Origin: Melampsora larici-populina 98AG31
Taxonomy: Eukaryota > Basidiomycota > Pucciniomycetes > Pucciniales > Melampsoraceae
NCBI RefSeq assembly: GCF_000204055.1
Contig: NW_006768837.1
Coordinates: 125,020-189,019 of the forward strand
Direction: 5' to 3'
Length of the DNA: 64,000 nt
Shown: positions 22,235 to 32,408 of the stretch, piece after piece
Numbering within the stretch: position 1 is the stretch's first letter
Layout of the letters: every line of letters begins with the position of its first letter
Position numbers and translations under genes: made by a program
The notes under the pieces: model-generated
The model's database searches: none
What the model saw: only the letters and a program-made list of their open reading frames with translations
What the model was told of the DNA's origin: nothing

Positions 22235-24034
22235 CCTTTTGAGATATCTAAGTAATCAACTTGAAGTATTATGGTGATATGTTTTTGTTTTTGATTCCTT
22301 TGAATTAGGCAAGTTTTAAGTTTGGAAGGTGATTTCCTTTTTGTTTGTTTGAAGTGGATCGATTGATGGTTTGATTTGTTTGATGTTTGATGATCTTGAG
22401 TTTACCGAATCCGGTCGGAAGTCGATCAGATCGTTCTGAAACTCACTCAAAATCAAAATATGAGTCTTGAGTCTTGATAGCCTTTGAATGGAAATCCCAA
22501 GAATCTTCAATGAAAAGATGAATGAGTTTTGGATTATCTTTTGACACTGAACATCAAAGGAAAGAAAAGAAAAGATAAGTCAACCAACCAGTTGATGATG
22601 ATGATGATGACGTATCGATTGGATTGGATTGATTGAACTCAATGTGAACTTCTGTCTGTTCAGTCACCAGCCGTGTTGGCAGAAGGGGCTCAAGTTAAGC
22701 TTGTTCTGTCTTCTTTCTTCAACTTGTTAAAACTCTCATCATACCAATTTCTATTAAATATTTATACGTAATTCGGTTCAATTCCGTTCAGAAATTGTGT
22801 CTGTACAGTTTCTTTCTGCTGAAACCTCTCGACCATTTTTGACAGTTTTGGGGATCTATCGCGTTTTATGTTGTGGAATTATCTATACGCTCACCAGGTT
22901 TATGATAAGTATGTTTTTTCATCTTCTCTGTGTGATCATCAAAAAGTGTTGATTTGGTTCTGATTTTCCTCATGCTTTGGAAAACTCTATTAACGTGACC
23001 AAACTTAATTTTACATCTCCGCTTCCCTCCGTTTTTCACAATACGGCTGACAGAATCGCCAGATCTTGTAGGGTTTGTAGATGCCTCCATGATGTCACCT
23101 CCTTCCTGGAGTGGCGTGATGTATATGTACCGACTCCGAGTCGTGTTGTAGGATGATATCATTGGCAAAAGTGATCAATTGCATGATGTGAAGCGCACTT
23201 GGATCATTTGGCAATGTGTTTCATTTACAAAATGTACAATATTTTGAGACAGGAGTGGTTCAAATCATGACTCTAAAATTCTTGATCAAACAAATCCTCT
23301 ACTATCAAACTTCTTTTCTCGCTTTAACATAACTGAATGTATGGGTTTTAAAGACTGAAAGATGTATTGAAAAATAAAAAATTATAGTCAAAAAGATCAA
23401 AGGAGCTATTATCTGGAGCATTTAGTTTTCGGTAAAATGAAAATAATGACAAGTTGAACTCTTTTCACCCAACCATTTGGTAAATGATGACACGTTCTCT
23501 TTGATATTCCACATGAAGAAGTCTGAGTATGTATCACCCAAGTTCAACGCGTCTTTCCTGACCTGAGCAACATATGAAAAAAACCGCCTAAACATACTAG
23601 TGTTTCCTCTTATATTTCCATACTCCTTTACCTGAAGTAGCATTCTAGCTCCTGTAACCAAAGACTACCTCCTAAATCACTTACCAAGTTCTTCATCATA
23701 TTTTGACACGTCATTGACTCCTTAATTATGGATGAGAGTTGAACATGACTTCATAAAAGTTTTAAAGGTGTCGAATTATCAGTCTACGTAAGCCAAGCCT
23801 TGTAAAAATGACACGCTTGGAGAAAAATGACATCGACCCCTTCTTCGGCGCAAAAAAAAAGTTGAAAGGGGCTCGATGTTGAGCTTTGTTGACTCGAGTG
23901 TGATTGATGATGATGATAAGATTAATGGGAAAGAAATCGGATATGTTTGAGTTGGAATATTCAGGACACATGCATAAACGAGCCAGAAAGAAAACTTCAA
24001 AAGCAGACAAACCTTCAAAGAACAAAAATCGATT
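22235..24034. other. Intergenic region, one doubtful gene remnant
   Basis: Upstream region of the BTB gene (CT- and T-rich, 22235-22700), followed by sequence with one possible exon pair at 23422-23720 (listed separately). An isolated basic ORF at 22866-23168 has no domain or partner exons and is not called. 23740-24034 is probably the 3' UTR of the membrane-protein gene. Confidence 0.45.
23422..23720 (-). CDS. Unassigned exon pair, possible gene fragment
   Basis: On the minus strand a short segment reading NDVSKYDEELG joins across a 33-nt GTAAGT..ACAG sequence to an open stretch beginning ARMLLQVKEYGNIRG and ending at a stop at 23422. The same reading frame continues across the junction, which argues weakly for real exons, though 33 nt is short for an intron here. 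No start codon or signal peptide can be placed and I do not recognise the family. It may be a remnant of a lineage-specific gene. Confidence 0.25.
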
Positions 24035-24655
24035 TCAAACATCTTTGTGATTGATTGAAAGTGAACCAAGAGCTTCATTGATCAATCTCAACCCAAGAGA
24101 ATATCCCGGTAGATTCGTAAACGACGTTCCAGAAACGAGATTCATAGAGTCAACAGGATAGTGAGATCTAGGTCTTGATGTCCTCAAGCGTGGATGAGGT
24201 GGAACTTTAAGAAGATTATTGTCTGATCCTGGCTTCCGATTTGATTCTCTTGAGGCAGATGTATTGGTATTGAAACTTTCATCCAACGGCGCAGTGATAA
24301 TGATAAGTGGTAAGAGAGGTTTCCTAGTAGAGATGACCGGTGGAGGTAAGGTATCAAGTTCTATCAAATAATTGTTGGTAGTCGTCATAGGAGTACTACT
24401 ACCAATGAAATATGTGATAGCCAAAAACATCAAACCTATCAAAATGACAAATAAAATTGTCTTGGGTAATTGTTGAAAGTAATTTCTAATGAATCCTTTA
24501 AAATCTTCACCAACAGGAAACTCAAAGAATAACCGAAGGAAATAAACCATCACTAAATTTAACATTATTGTTAGAGTCATCAAGATAGTAAAGAAGTGAA
24601 TGTAGAGTGACATTGATTCACAAGAAAGACAAGATCTTGATTGATTTGAACGCAT
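24035..24655 (-). CDS. Small two-pass membrane protein, function unknown
   Basis: Single-exon frame of 206 codons beginning MRSNQSRSCLSCES. Two hydrophobic helices are clear: about residues 18-44 (HFFTILMTLTIMLNLVMVYF) and about 66-86 (TILFVILIGLMFLAITYFIG). A soluble Ser/Pro-rich tail of about 115 residues follows. There is no cleavable signal-peptide pattern and no recognisable domain. Codon use and a clean ATG favour a real gene, but the family is unknown to me. Confidence 0.55.
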   Translation of the reverse strand: MRSNQSRSCLSCESMSLYIHFFTILMTLTIMLNLVMVYFLRLFFEFPVGEDFKGFIRNYFQQLPKTILFVILIGLMFLAITYFIGSSTPMTTTNNYLIELDTLPPPVISTRKPLLPLIIITAPLDESFNTNTSASRESNRKPGSDNNLLKVPPHPRLRTSRPRSHYPVDSMNLVSGTSFTNLPGYSLGLRLINEALGSLSINHKDV

Positions 24656-25514
24656 TTTGAAGGAAGGTGTTGTTCTTCAGAATCAACAGGTCAGATAGGT
24701 CGTTTGGTTGACGATTTTGTGATCAAAGATAGATGAGATAAGACGGATTAACAGCTGAGTCAATCAAACAAGATTTTGTGATTTCTTTTCACTCAGCTCC
24801 TTAGCATATTACTTACTTACTGAGAGATCAAATGCTTATGAGAATATGCTGCTTAATGATTTAATCAAAATAAGTAATAGTAAGTAAGACTATTTGTATA
24901 AATTCCTCAATAAGTTATTCAGATTGCTCTTCAAATTCAATCGTGTTGAGCCGTCTAAGGTCTAGATCATTCGTCTGAATAACTTGAACATTTTGGTAAT
25001 TTGAGTCAGGAAGTAAAGGATCATGAGGTTCCTAGAGGTACTATACATACTTGATCACTCAATCATATTGTACAATCATGATTTCAGGAATGATACGCAT
25101 ATAGTTCATCACAACCTCATCAGTTTATCACTGTGTCTAGACTGGCGAAGTAAGACGCCGTCGACTTAAGGAATACTGGTAGGTCTATGGGCTTTCATGA
25201 GCGAAGTCACGAAGATTGCTACACGCTCTGAGTCTGGCCCAGATTCGAGGATTGCAAAGTGTGACGCGTCGGCGTATCATGGACCTGCTCCAGAAGATTA
25301 AGCATTGCAATCCTCTTTTACACTCTGAGTACTGCTTGAATGAGCCTTCAACAACTTTGAAAGCCTTCAACAACTTTGAAATATCTTTACGGCAGAATCG
25401 CAGCCATTCAAGGCTTTGATTTGAGCCTGTGATTGGAAACGTATCACAAGGATAGCCTCATGTTAAGCGTAACAGCGCCTCATCGGATTCAAGCGCGTTC
25501 TCCTGATCAGGAGC
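24656..25514. other. Intergenic region up to the transposon left end
   Basis: Upstream region of the small membrane protein followed by unassigned sequence. A short direct repeat (AGCCTTCAACAACTTTGAAA, twice at about 25341-25380) is present. No gene is supported. Confidence 0.5.
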
Positions 25515-25572
25515 GTAGCCGTATCCCTCTCTTTGTGAGAGTAGAGACCCTGTGAGAGGTTTTGTGAGAGGT
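25515..25572 (+). repeat. Left terminal/subterminal repeats of the CxC5/CxC6 transposon
   Basis: Terminal inverted repeat plus three copies of TGTGAGAG(G) at about 25534, 25550 and 25563, spaced 13-16 bp. The outermost copy is shared with the right end. Confidence 0.65.
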
Positions 25573-25794
25573 CGTTTGTATTTTTATTTTTTGTGTACAG
25601 CCGTTGTTCAGTCAAGACCTGTACTTGGCTGGGAGTGGCTGGTGGCTAAAGAAGATTCGAGAAAAGAGATACAGAGCAATACTTGTGCGGTTTGTACAAG
25701 CCAGTCTCTGTAAAATGAGAAATTTGGACTTGGATAAGCTTAGTAGCTCAGCTTATCTTTCCAACCCCGTCACTTTCCAAAGTTTTATCACGAG

Positions 25795-27628
25795 ATGTGG
25801 GAGTTGAAAAAATACCCAATCCTACGACCAATACTTCCTCAGCCAACCCCCGGAATTCAGACTGGATTTGGTTGTCCAATCTGCCCGCGCAATGAGAAAC
25901 ACCCGTTGGAATACGTTAATGTTCACCGCTCAAATAATAATGAACTGATTGGCTTAAGAGTGCGTAAAGTTTCGTCTATTGCAAATAGTTCTTTCAGGTG
26001 TATTGATTGAGACTTTGATGGTTGATGATTGTGGTAATCTAGTGCTCGACATTCAAAAATGCTTCACATTTCTTTCAGACACCTTATAAAAAGCACATCC
26101 TGGCCCAAGTTCAACTTCATAACGAAAAAGCCAAGAACCCAGCCTCTCTTTCCAACTTGCTAAACTCGGAAGCCGACTCCCAATTGCACACAGACGAAGA
26201 ATCTAGTTTGGGTAAATGCAAAGGGGTCAATGGTCTTTATGCATCTGGGCATCGTGAGACTTGCCTGAAGCGATGTCCAAATAAGCTATGTCAACAAGTA
26301 AGTAGGTTATTATACATCCTATCTTCTCAAAACTTAACTGACAATGATGTATATGAAGTGCTGCCGTCATAGAGCAGTACAGGTTTGTCCACATCATCGA
26401 AATCGCGGTTCTGAAGCTCTCAAACCACCCACCCCATCGAACCCAACTTCATCATCAGCGTTCCAAAGCACTGCATCCGATAGGCTATTGGCACCATTGC
26501 CAACACGCCGGGCAGTAAACCGTCCCACTCAGTGTGCTCAAGCTGATAGAGCAATTCTCAAAGATCTATCTCAGGATGCTCTTGTCCACTATAACATTGA
26601 AAGACGTCGTACTCAGAATGAAAAAGATGGGATATGTACAAAGAACTTGAAGCTCCGAGTTTGGCTGAAGGTGTGTTTGGGACTTTTTGAAATCAATTTG
26701 CTGAAGTTGAACTTTCGCAACTTTTCTAATAGGCAGGTGATGGGTTTGTGATTGGGGCTCAGGCCACCGACTTCCCTCAATTTGCTCTGATTGAAAGCAA
26801 ACCCTTACGCGACTCAGCACTCAACGAGCTTAAAGACCGATGGGATACTCAATTGGAAATATTTCAGGAAGACTCTATGGAATGGCTGTGTTGACTTTGA
26901 AACACGATCCTCAATATCTCACCTTACTGATCCTGTTCGGCTCTTAGATTTTGAGTGATGCGAGTTTAAGCTACACATACAGACGTTCAACAACCGATTT
27001 ATTAGTTAAAGTATCTGGATTACAAGAGATTGATTGTATTGGACTTGAAAAAGAACTTCAAAAGATCAAACAAGCACACTCATTGAAACCGCCCATCCGC
27101 ACTCAAGCTTCCTCACTCGATCTCAGCTCTTATCTTTCAATGGATGGGCCAATGGGTGTATGGGGTCACGAAAAAATGACAACTGGCACTTCAAGTGACG
27201 AGTCGGACAGTTCAGAAATTGAGGTGGTGTCATCAAACGTTCACCGTAAACGAAAGCTTACCAATCAGACTGAAACAGTGTCTTCTCAAAAGAAGCCTTG
27301 TCTCAATACTCGAACTTGGCCTGGCAAGACATGCAAGCTATCCGAGCTCATTCTTTGGTGTGATAAGGCACCAAAAGGCTGTTCTTCAAGAGTTCCAAAG
27401 ACCACCTGGCTCGAAATATTTGGTGACCGATTCGATCCTGATAAAGAATTTAAAACCCCTTATCGATATCGAACTTGGGTTTTAAAGAAGAAATCCGACC
27501 TTGTTGAGTGGATGACAGATAGGCCGAATGCTACAATTGATGAAGCTAAGAACAAGTTCATAAAATCCTTTCGCGAAGTCGCATCTCTTCGCAAAGGTAC
27601 TTGTGCCAACCCGGTTGTTGTAGAATGA
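25795..27628 (+). CDS. Transposon-borne Cys-cluster protein (companion gene)
   Basis: Five exons join in frame: 25795-25959, 26079-26297, 26359-26670, 26733-about 26887 and about 26957-27628. The N-terminus carries a small C-x2-C (FGCPICPRNEKHPLEYVNVH). Exons 2-3 carry a dense Cys/His cluster (HRETCLKRCPNKLCQQCC then HRAVQVCPHHRNR) of the kind seen in many basidiomycete proteins that travel with such transposons. After a Ser/Pro linker, exon 4 encodes AGDGFVIGAQATDFPQFALIES. The C-terminal exon has an acidic/Ser segment and a basic helical end (CKLSELILWCDKAPKGC onward). It lacks a recognisable nuclease, so a DNA-binding or regulatory role in transposition is an inference. The fourth intron's acceptor is uncertain (GAG or AG). 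No stop or frameshift was found. Confidence 0.65.
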
Positions 27629-28079
27629 GATTCCCGTCTTGATGTGGGCCTCTTCTTTTAGAAAAAGTACAGTTCATTATTAGCAATACTTCAATTTGTT
27701 TCTTGTCAACTAGAATATCATTGCATAGATATGAACACAAATCATTATACCATCTTGCTATCATTGAAATATCAGAGTTTCCATGACTAAAAGGTTCTCG
27801 AGCTTGAGACTTCAAGCTGAAGATCACTAAGTCAATAGTTAGATCCTTGTGCCACTTAAACCATAGTCCTAGATCAATTGCTCTTATGATTGAGATCGTT
27901 CAAAAACAGGTTGATCGACACATTCTCACATATAAGTCAATTATAATTGATCATTGTTGAGTCAAGATAATTAACATTTGACTTTGATTAAAATACTTCA
28001 AATCTCAGGAGTTTCTTAATTTGTTTTGCGTCCAAAAAAAATCACGTGTTTGTTGTCACAATCAAACAGCCTAGAACAA

Positions 28080-30332
28080 CTAAAACATCCACCCCTTTGT
28101 TATAAAACTTACATCGGCTCGTGCTTTTAGCTTTTTCTCCAACCATCCATTTCGTAATCTGACCATCTCCTCCAAAAAAAAGTTATATCGAATAGCATTC
28201 ATGCCCCTGCAAATGGATGCAAAAGCACCATACCAAATGTTTGTCAGTTCGGCAGCAGATGAATTAAACATCCACTTGCCACCTTTTTTTAGGTCTGGTA
28301 TCTTGTTTGGATCGGTAAACTCTTGGCAGAATTGATCAGACTCTTTATGTGAGCACATGTGGAAAACATCAACTGGAATGACAACATCTTTGAATGCTTC
28401 TGCATCCTTGGGATTACTCCAAATGTGATGGACCAAATTGCATGCATTATCGTAGAAAATGAGGTTGGGGAGCCGTTCCGGGAAAGAGTCCAGTATGAAT
28501 TGCTGTGATATATATTGATGTCAGCTAGAATCACATCAATTTCTAAGTGTATCACTGACCTTCACAGCACTGGGAGCTTCTGCTCGAAAGAAAGTAGACC
28601 GTGCCAAGATGATACCGCAGGTACTCACAATCAGCTGATCATTGTGAGTTCAACAGCGTGACATACAGGGTTTGCGGCCCTTATTATGATTGGTCTGATT
28701 TCCAATGTATTGAGGATTGTTGTCAATATCTTGTCCTCCATATCTTCCAGCTTCATGTGCTCGATCAAATTCATCAACATCAACAAGTGTTGATTCATCT
28801 AACTCTGCTGTCCAACAATTCTGATGGACCGATGGGTCTGTTGGTAGTTTGGCTCCAGGGCGCGATAGCTTTGATGCCATGGTAAAATTTTGACGCTTGC
28901 GGTGGTGAAACTGATTTGAGATAGCAATATGTTCAGAATCATTGCAGGTGTCATAGTCAGGTCGACGTGGCCTTATACAAGGCTGGACTACGCATTGATC
29001 CTTCAAGATACGTTGATGGGTTTCACATAATCTATCATGAATGCTTGTCAATGGATTGAGACAAGGGCCATCGGGCATTGGAGAGTTTGATAATTCGGCT
29101 ATTTTCTTTAATTGATCACTTGAAGCACTACAGCACCAATGTCCAATAGTGACCCCATCAGTAACACAAGCACGGATTGCTATATTAACACAAAAGACAA
29201 GGTTTTAACATGTCAGAAAACCAATCAAGATAAAGAGCAGGATAATATTGGTACCTTTATTTTCATCGGAGACATATAGACATTTGTCACACGTGTGGTC
29301 TCTATACTCAGTACCAGATTTGGACCAATATTCAAGTTGTTCTTTCATTGCTTTTAAATATCTTGAAGAGTCGAGGCCAGTGTTTGGGACAGTAAGGACA
29401 GCACCTCGGAGATCAAAGTGATACAATAGGCGGTGAATATCCAGTGCATCACTGCAGACTTTGTGTGACATCAATGCTCCAAAGGATTGTTCTTCTTTGA
29501 ATTTGATTGATTCATCACTTGGATTCTGCTTGTTATACAAGTTAACAAGGTTGAATATTGAGACACTAGGCATGAATTAGACAAGAGTGAGTTTCTCCTC
29601 ATAGATAATAGATATATACCAAAGACAAACCATCAAATGCTTACTGGGCCAACATCTGCATAAAGGAGAAATACTCAGCGAGTTCCCTAGTCATAAAGTA
29701 GTGTTGATGCACTTGAAAAATCTCTGGATCTTGTCCTTGTGCTTTGGTGTAAAAATATCGAGTACCCTTGCGTGAATAGTATGAAGGACGAAATGCAGTA
29801 GAACAGCCTATGAAGTAAGTATCCTCATTAGTGCTTTGAATTTCTCATACGCAAGACAAAAATATGAATCACCTTCACAATACAGACATACAATTCTTAT
29901 GGTTTGTATCCCATCAAGACAATAAAGATAGCCGTTGATGATGTTGTTTTCCTTGACAGGAATATGTTTAAGATGATTTGGATCACAGAACGGGCAATGC
30001 TTGACCGGTGGATAGATAAAACAAGTTGGAATTTGAGGATCAAAAATTAAACCAACCTTCCTCACCACTTCAGGTGGGCTGACTAGACATCTTTCCAGAA
30101 AAGGGAATGTATATACCCATAGGTGGGAAAGAGCTGGTCGTGGTATTATCTGCTTGAGTGCTTCAAAGAGGTATTCTACGTGAGAATAAGTTTCCAATAA
30201 ATCTAAACCACGGCCAGCACGTTGAAGTAAATCACCCCCAAGATGACAAAAGCGAACAAGATCTTCTATTTGAAGGTTATTATATATGTCAGGGATGGTC
30301 TTAAGCTTTCTAACAAAGTCCTTGATGAACAT
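28080..30332 (-). pseudogene. CxC5/CxC6 transposase-like protein with one in-frame stop
   Basis: Five exons fit: 30332-29873, 29807-29645, 29565-29255, 29179-28560, 28502-28080. An N-terminal helical region precedes the CxC5 cluster (KHCPFCDP ... CLYCEGCSTAFRPSYYSRKG). Next comes the CxC6 region: CDKCLYVSDE, IRACVTDGVTIGHWCC, then CETHQRIL ... CVVQPC ... YDTCNDSEH. An RNase H-type catalytic triad is plausible: Asp in VTDGVTIGH, Asp in FYDNACNLVHHI and Glu in NSSAAELTNIWYG, with a Cys/His segment VDVFHMCSHKESDQFC before the last. In exon 4 the frame reads ...RKPCMSRC, stop (TGA, minus strand 28652-28650), THNDQLIVSTCGIILARSTF, with conserved sequence on both sides. This copy is therefore probably dead, unless read through or a sequencing error. 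The 3' end may have one more exon. Confidence 0.75.
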
Positions 30333-30665
30333 GGTGATGCCTAGGCAAGATAAATGTATGGCGCGTGGGATGTCTTCCAAACAATGGCAGACTTTTTATC
30401 TTGTGAATATCACTTGCACAGTTGTGTCGAGTTTCATATTTACAAATCCGACATGCTGGATTTCTATCTTACATGTCTCACATCCCATCACTCGGATTTC
30501 CAATTATCAGGTTTCAATCTTGGGATACGCGCCTGTTGATTAGCATGATGGCTCTCTTATGTGTCTCTCCATATCGCTCACTAATCATTCAAACTATTAT
30601 TTAGACATTCATTTGAAATCAATCACCAAGATTATTAGTTCAAGGTGCTAAAGCTAAAGTAATAA

Positions 30666-30950
30666 GAAAACAATTCAAGTAAAACAGAAAAAGTGTTCAA
30701 TTGAATTTTTGAAAGGACGTGGTCAAACTCAGCTGCTTGAAAAGATTTCCTACGCGTACTGAAGTACTGAAAGGAAAACGATTCAAGTAGCATGCAAAAA
30801 AAAGTGATCATTATATTTTTGAAAGAAGGAGGTGATGCAAGTGAGCTGCTTGAAAAGATTTCCTACGCGTACTGAAGTACTGAAAGGAAAACGATCCAAG
30901 TAGCATGCAAACGAAAAAAGCGAGTATCAGATTTTTGACACGTAAGGAAT
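30666..30950. repeat. About 113-bp tandem repeat, roughly 2.5 degenerate copies
   Basis: The block AGCTGCTTGAAAAGATTTCC...GTAGCATGCAAA occurs at 30731 and again at 30844, an offset of 113 bp with few differences. A more diverged partial copy precedes it (about 30666-30720, offset about 108). It lies between the transposase start codon and the right terminal repeat, where regulatory or transposase-binding repeats would be expected. Confidence 0.85.
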
Positions 30951-31529
30951 TGATGTGAGACAAGATTACGAATGATTATACTCGGTGGGACAATGAGATG
31001 CTGAGCGTTTATATAAAAAATAAAGATGATGAAGATACAATTCCAAATGAAGTGCTTTTGCATGGCTAGGCTAACTGATAAAAAAATTGATTCATTAGTA
31101 TCGGGCTGAAACAAGGGCCCAGGAGATTAAATGTCCTGTGCTCCGTGAGATCCCTGAGGAAAAGATACTCCTGCCATTTTCCACCATCTGTTTAAGGGCC
31201 CAGGAGATCATACAACTCTGCGCATGATCAGAGCTTTCATTTGGATTTGACCAGGGACAATGTTCTCTGGACTCATCGTCTATCCTGGAATCAGATTGGA
31301 TTGATAGAGACCAGCGATTCACTAATACAGATGGCTTGGTACAGAAATCTAGAGAAATCTTCTCGAATCGAGCGAGATCGAGCAAAAAAAAGAAAACCAC
31401 AAAGCGCCACTGGAAAAAAATTAAACAAAAACTGTACGTCTCATCAGCCCACTCAGGTCCTCTCACAGAAGGGGGGATACGGCTACCTACCTTCCTGATC
31501 GGATGTCAATTGGGTGCTTGTACACCACA

Positions 31530-31720
31530 GGGGTGTTTTGCCCGCCTGCAGGCGGTCCATCCAGGCCACCTGGAGACGGTCTGCCCTTCTGCAAAGGTAG
31601 GCGGTCTCCAGGTGGCCCTCACGCGCGACGTCTGGCAGGCACCTGCTGGGCTCGCCGGTAGGCTGGCTTGCTTGCGCCCGCTGGCGGGCTGTGATCTGCC
31701 TTCCGTCCATCAAAAAAGCA
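31530..31720. repeat. GC-rich island with strong hairpin
   Basis: A sharply GC-rich block in an AT-rich region. It contains inverted arms GGCCACCTGGAGAC (31564-31577) and GTCTCCAGGTGGCC (31604-31617), perfect over 14 bp. Part of it recurs at 32135-32170. It lies just outside the transposon's right end. The open frames through it are a consequence of composition; I do not call a gene. Confidence 0.6.
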
Positions 31721-32408
31721 GATGTACACAGTATGTACATTAAGGACAGAACCATGTCGTAGTCCTCAAGCAGATACTTCAGAATTTCCATGAAGGATTT
31801 GTTACTTTGTATAATTATATACAAAAACAAGCGACTCCGAGTTCAAACCTGAGCCAGGATCATCACGAAAGACACCAATCATATCGTGATATTGGTTTCA
31901 CGAGTGATTAGCGACTCTTGATGTCCTCCAGACTCAAACTTGACAATGATATCACGTAAAAACTACACTTGGCAACCTTCTTTCCAGGTCATTGATCGTT
32001 TTTTTTGCAAAGGTTTGACAAAATTAGCAGGCAGACAGGCCGCCACCGCGTATTTGGTCTGACGATGGCCCAGAGGCCGACTACGGCCTCGATTTCTCTT
32101 GTCCATCTTCAGGCGGTCAGTGGGCCGCCGATCGATGGCCTGCCAGCCGGTCTACAGGTGGCCCTCAGGAATGACCATTCTCAGACTAAGAAAGGCCATT
32201 TCTAGACTCAAAGCCCCTCCGTGGTGTAATGAGGAGTGTGATCCGGCACATCAAGTTGATCCGTCGGTACAGATGCATCGGGTAATGATTTTGTATGCGA
32301 TCGAAAATCAAATTCATCGAGTTCACTTCAACTACTCATCGCTTTGGAAAGACTGCTTCTGATCACCAAACTCTTTACAATCTCAAGATCAATCTCACAT
32401 CTTGTATC
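31721..32408. other. Intergenic region upstream of DBP5
   Basis: Apart from the second GC-rich island, this is unassigned sequence and, from about 32200, the probable DBP5 promoter and 5' UTR. No further feature is supported. Confidence 0.5.
32025..32180. repeat. Second GC-rich island related to 31530-31720
   Basis: It shares the segment GGTCTACAGGTGGCCCTCA (about 32150) with GGTCTCCAGGTGGCCCTCA (about 31603), in the same orientation, and similar GGCGGTC motifs. Probably a member of a dispersed repeat family. No coding evidence. Confidence 0.55.

Larger units (their letters stand above)
25515..31486. mobile_element. About 6 kb DNA transposon, KDZ-related CxC5/CxC6 type
   Basis: The ends are inverted repeats of 27 bp with 23 identities: left 25515-25541 starts GTAGCCGTATCC and ends TGTGAGAG, and the reverse complement of 31460-31486 starts and ends the same way. 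A GATCAGGA motif lies just outside both copies. Extra TGTGAGAGG copies lie inside the left end (about 25550 and 25563) as subterminal repeats. Between the ends are two convergent multi-exon genes: a Cys-cluster protein on the plus strand (25795-27628) and a transposase-like CxC5/CxC6 protein on the minus strand (28080-30332). CxC5 and CxC6 are the Cys-cluster domains named for association with Kyakuja-Dileera-Zisupton transposases. The exact termini and target duplication are not established. Confidence 0.7.

Noticed and set aside
22866..23168. Basic 100-codon ORF
   Set aside because: No signal peptide, domain, neighbouring exon or conserved motif; plausible chance ORF.
28634..28665. A 32-nt intron (GTATGT...TCAG) that would remove the in-frame TGA of the transposase-like gene
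   Set aside because: It would be shorter than the other introns seen here and would delete the conserved THNDQ segment.
31336..31830. Overlapping ORFs on both strands through the GC-rich island
   Set aside because: Low stop-codon density follows from high GC; no domain, start context or exon partners, and part of the frame recurs as repeat sequence.
31800..31870. GAGTTCAAACCTGAG resembling a tRNA T-loop
   Set aside because: No matching acceptor stem, D-arm or anticodon arm could be built around it.
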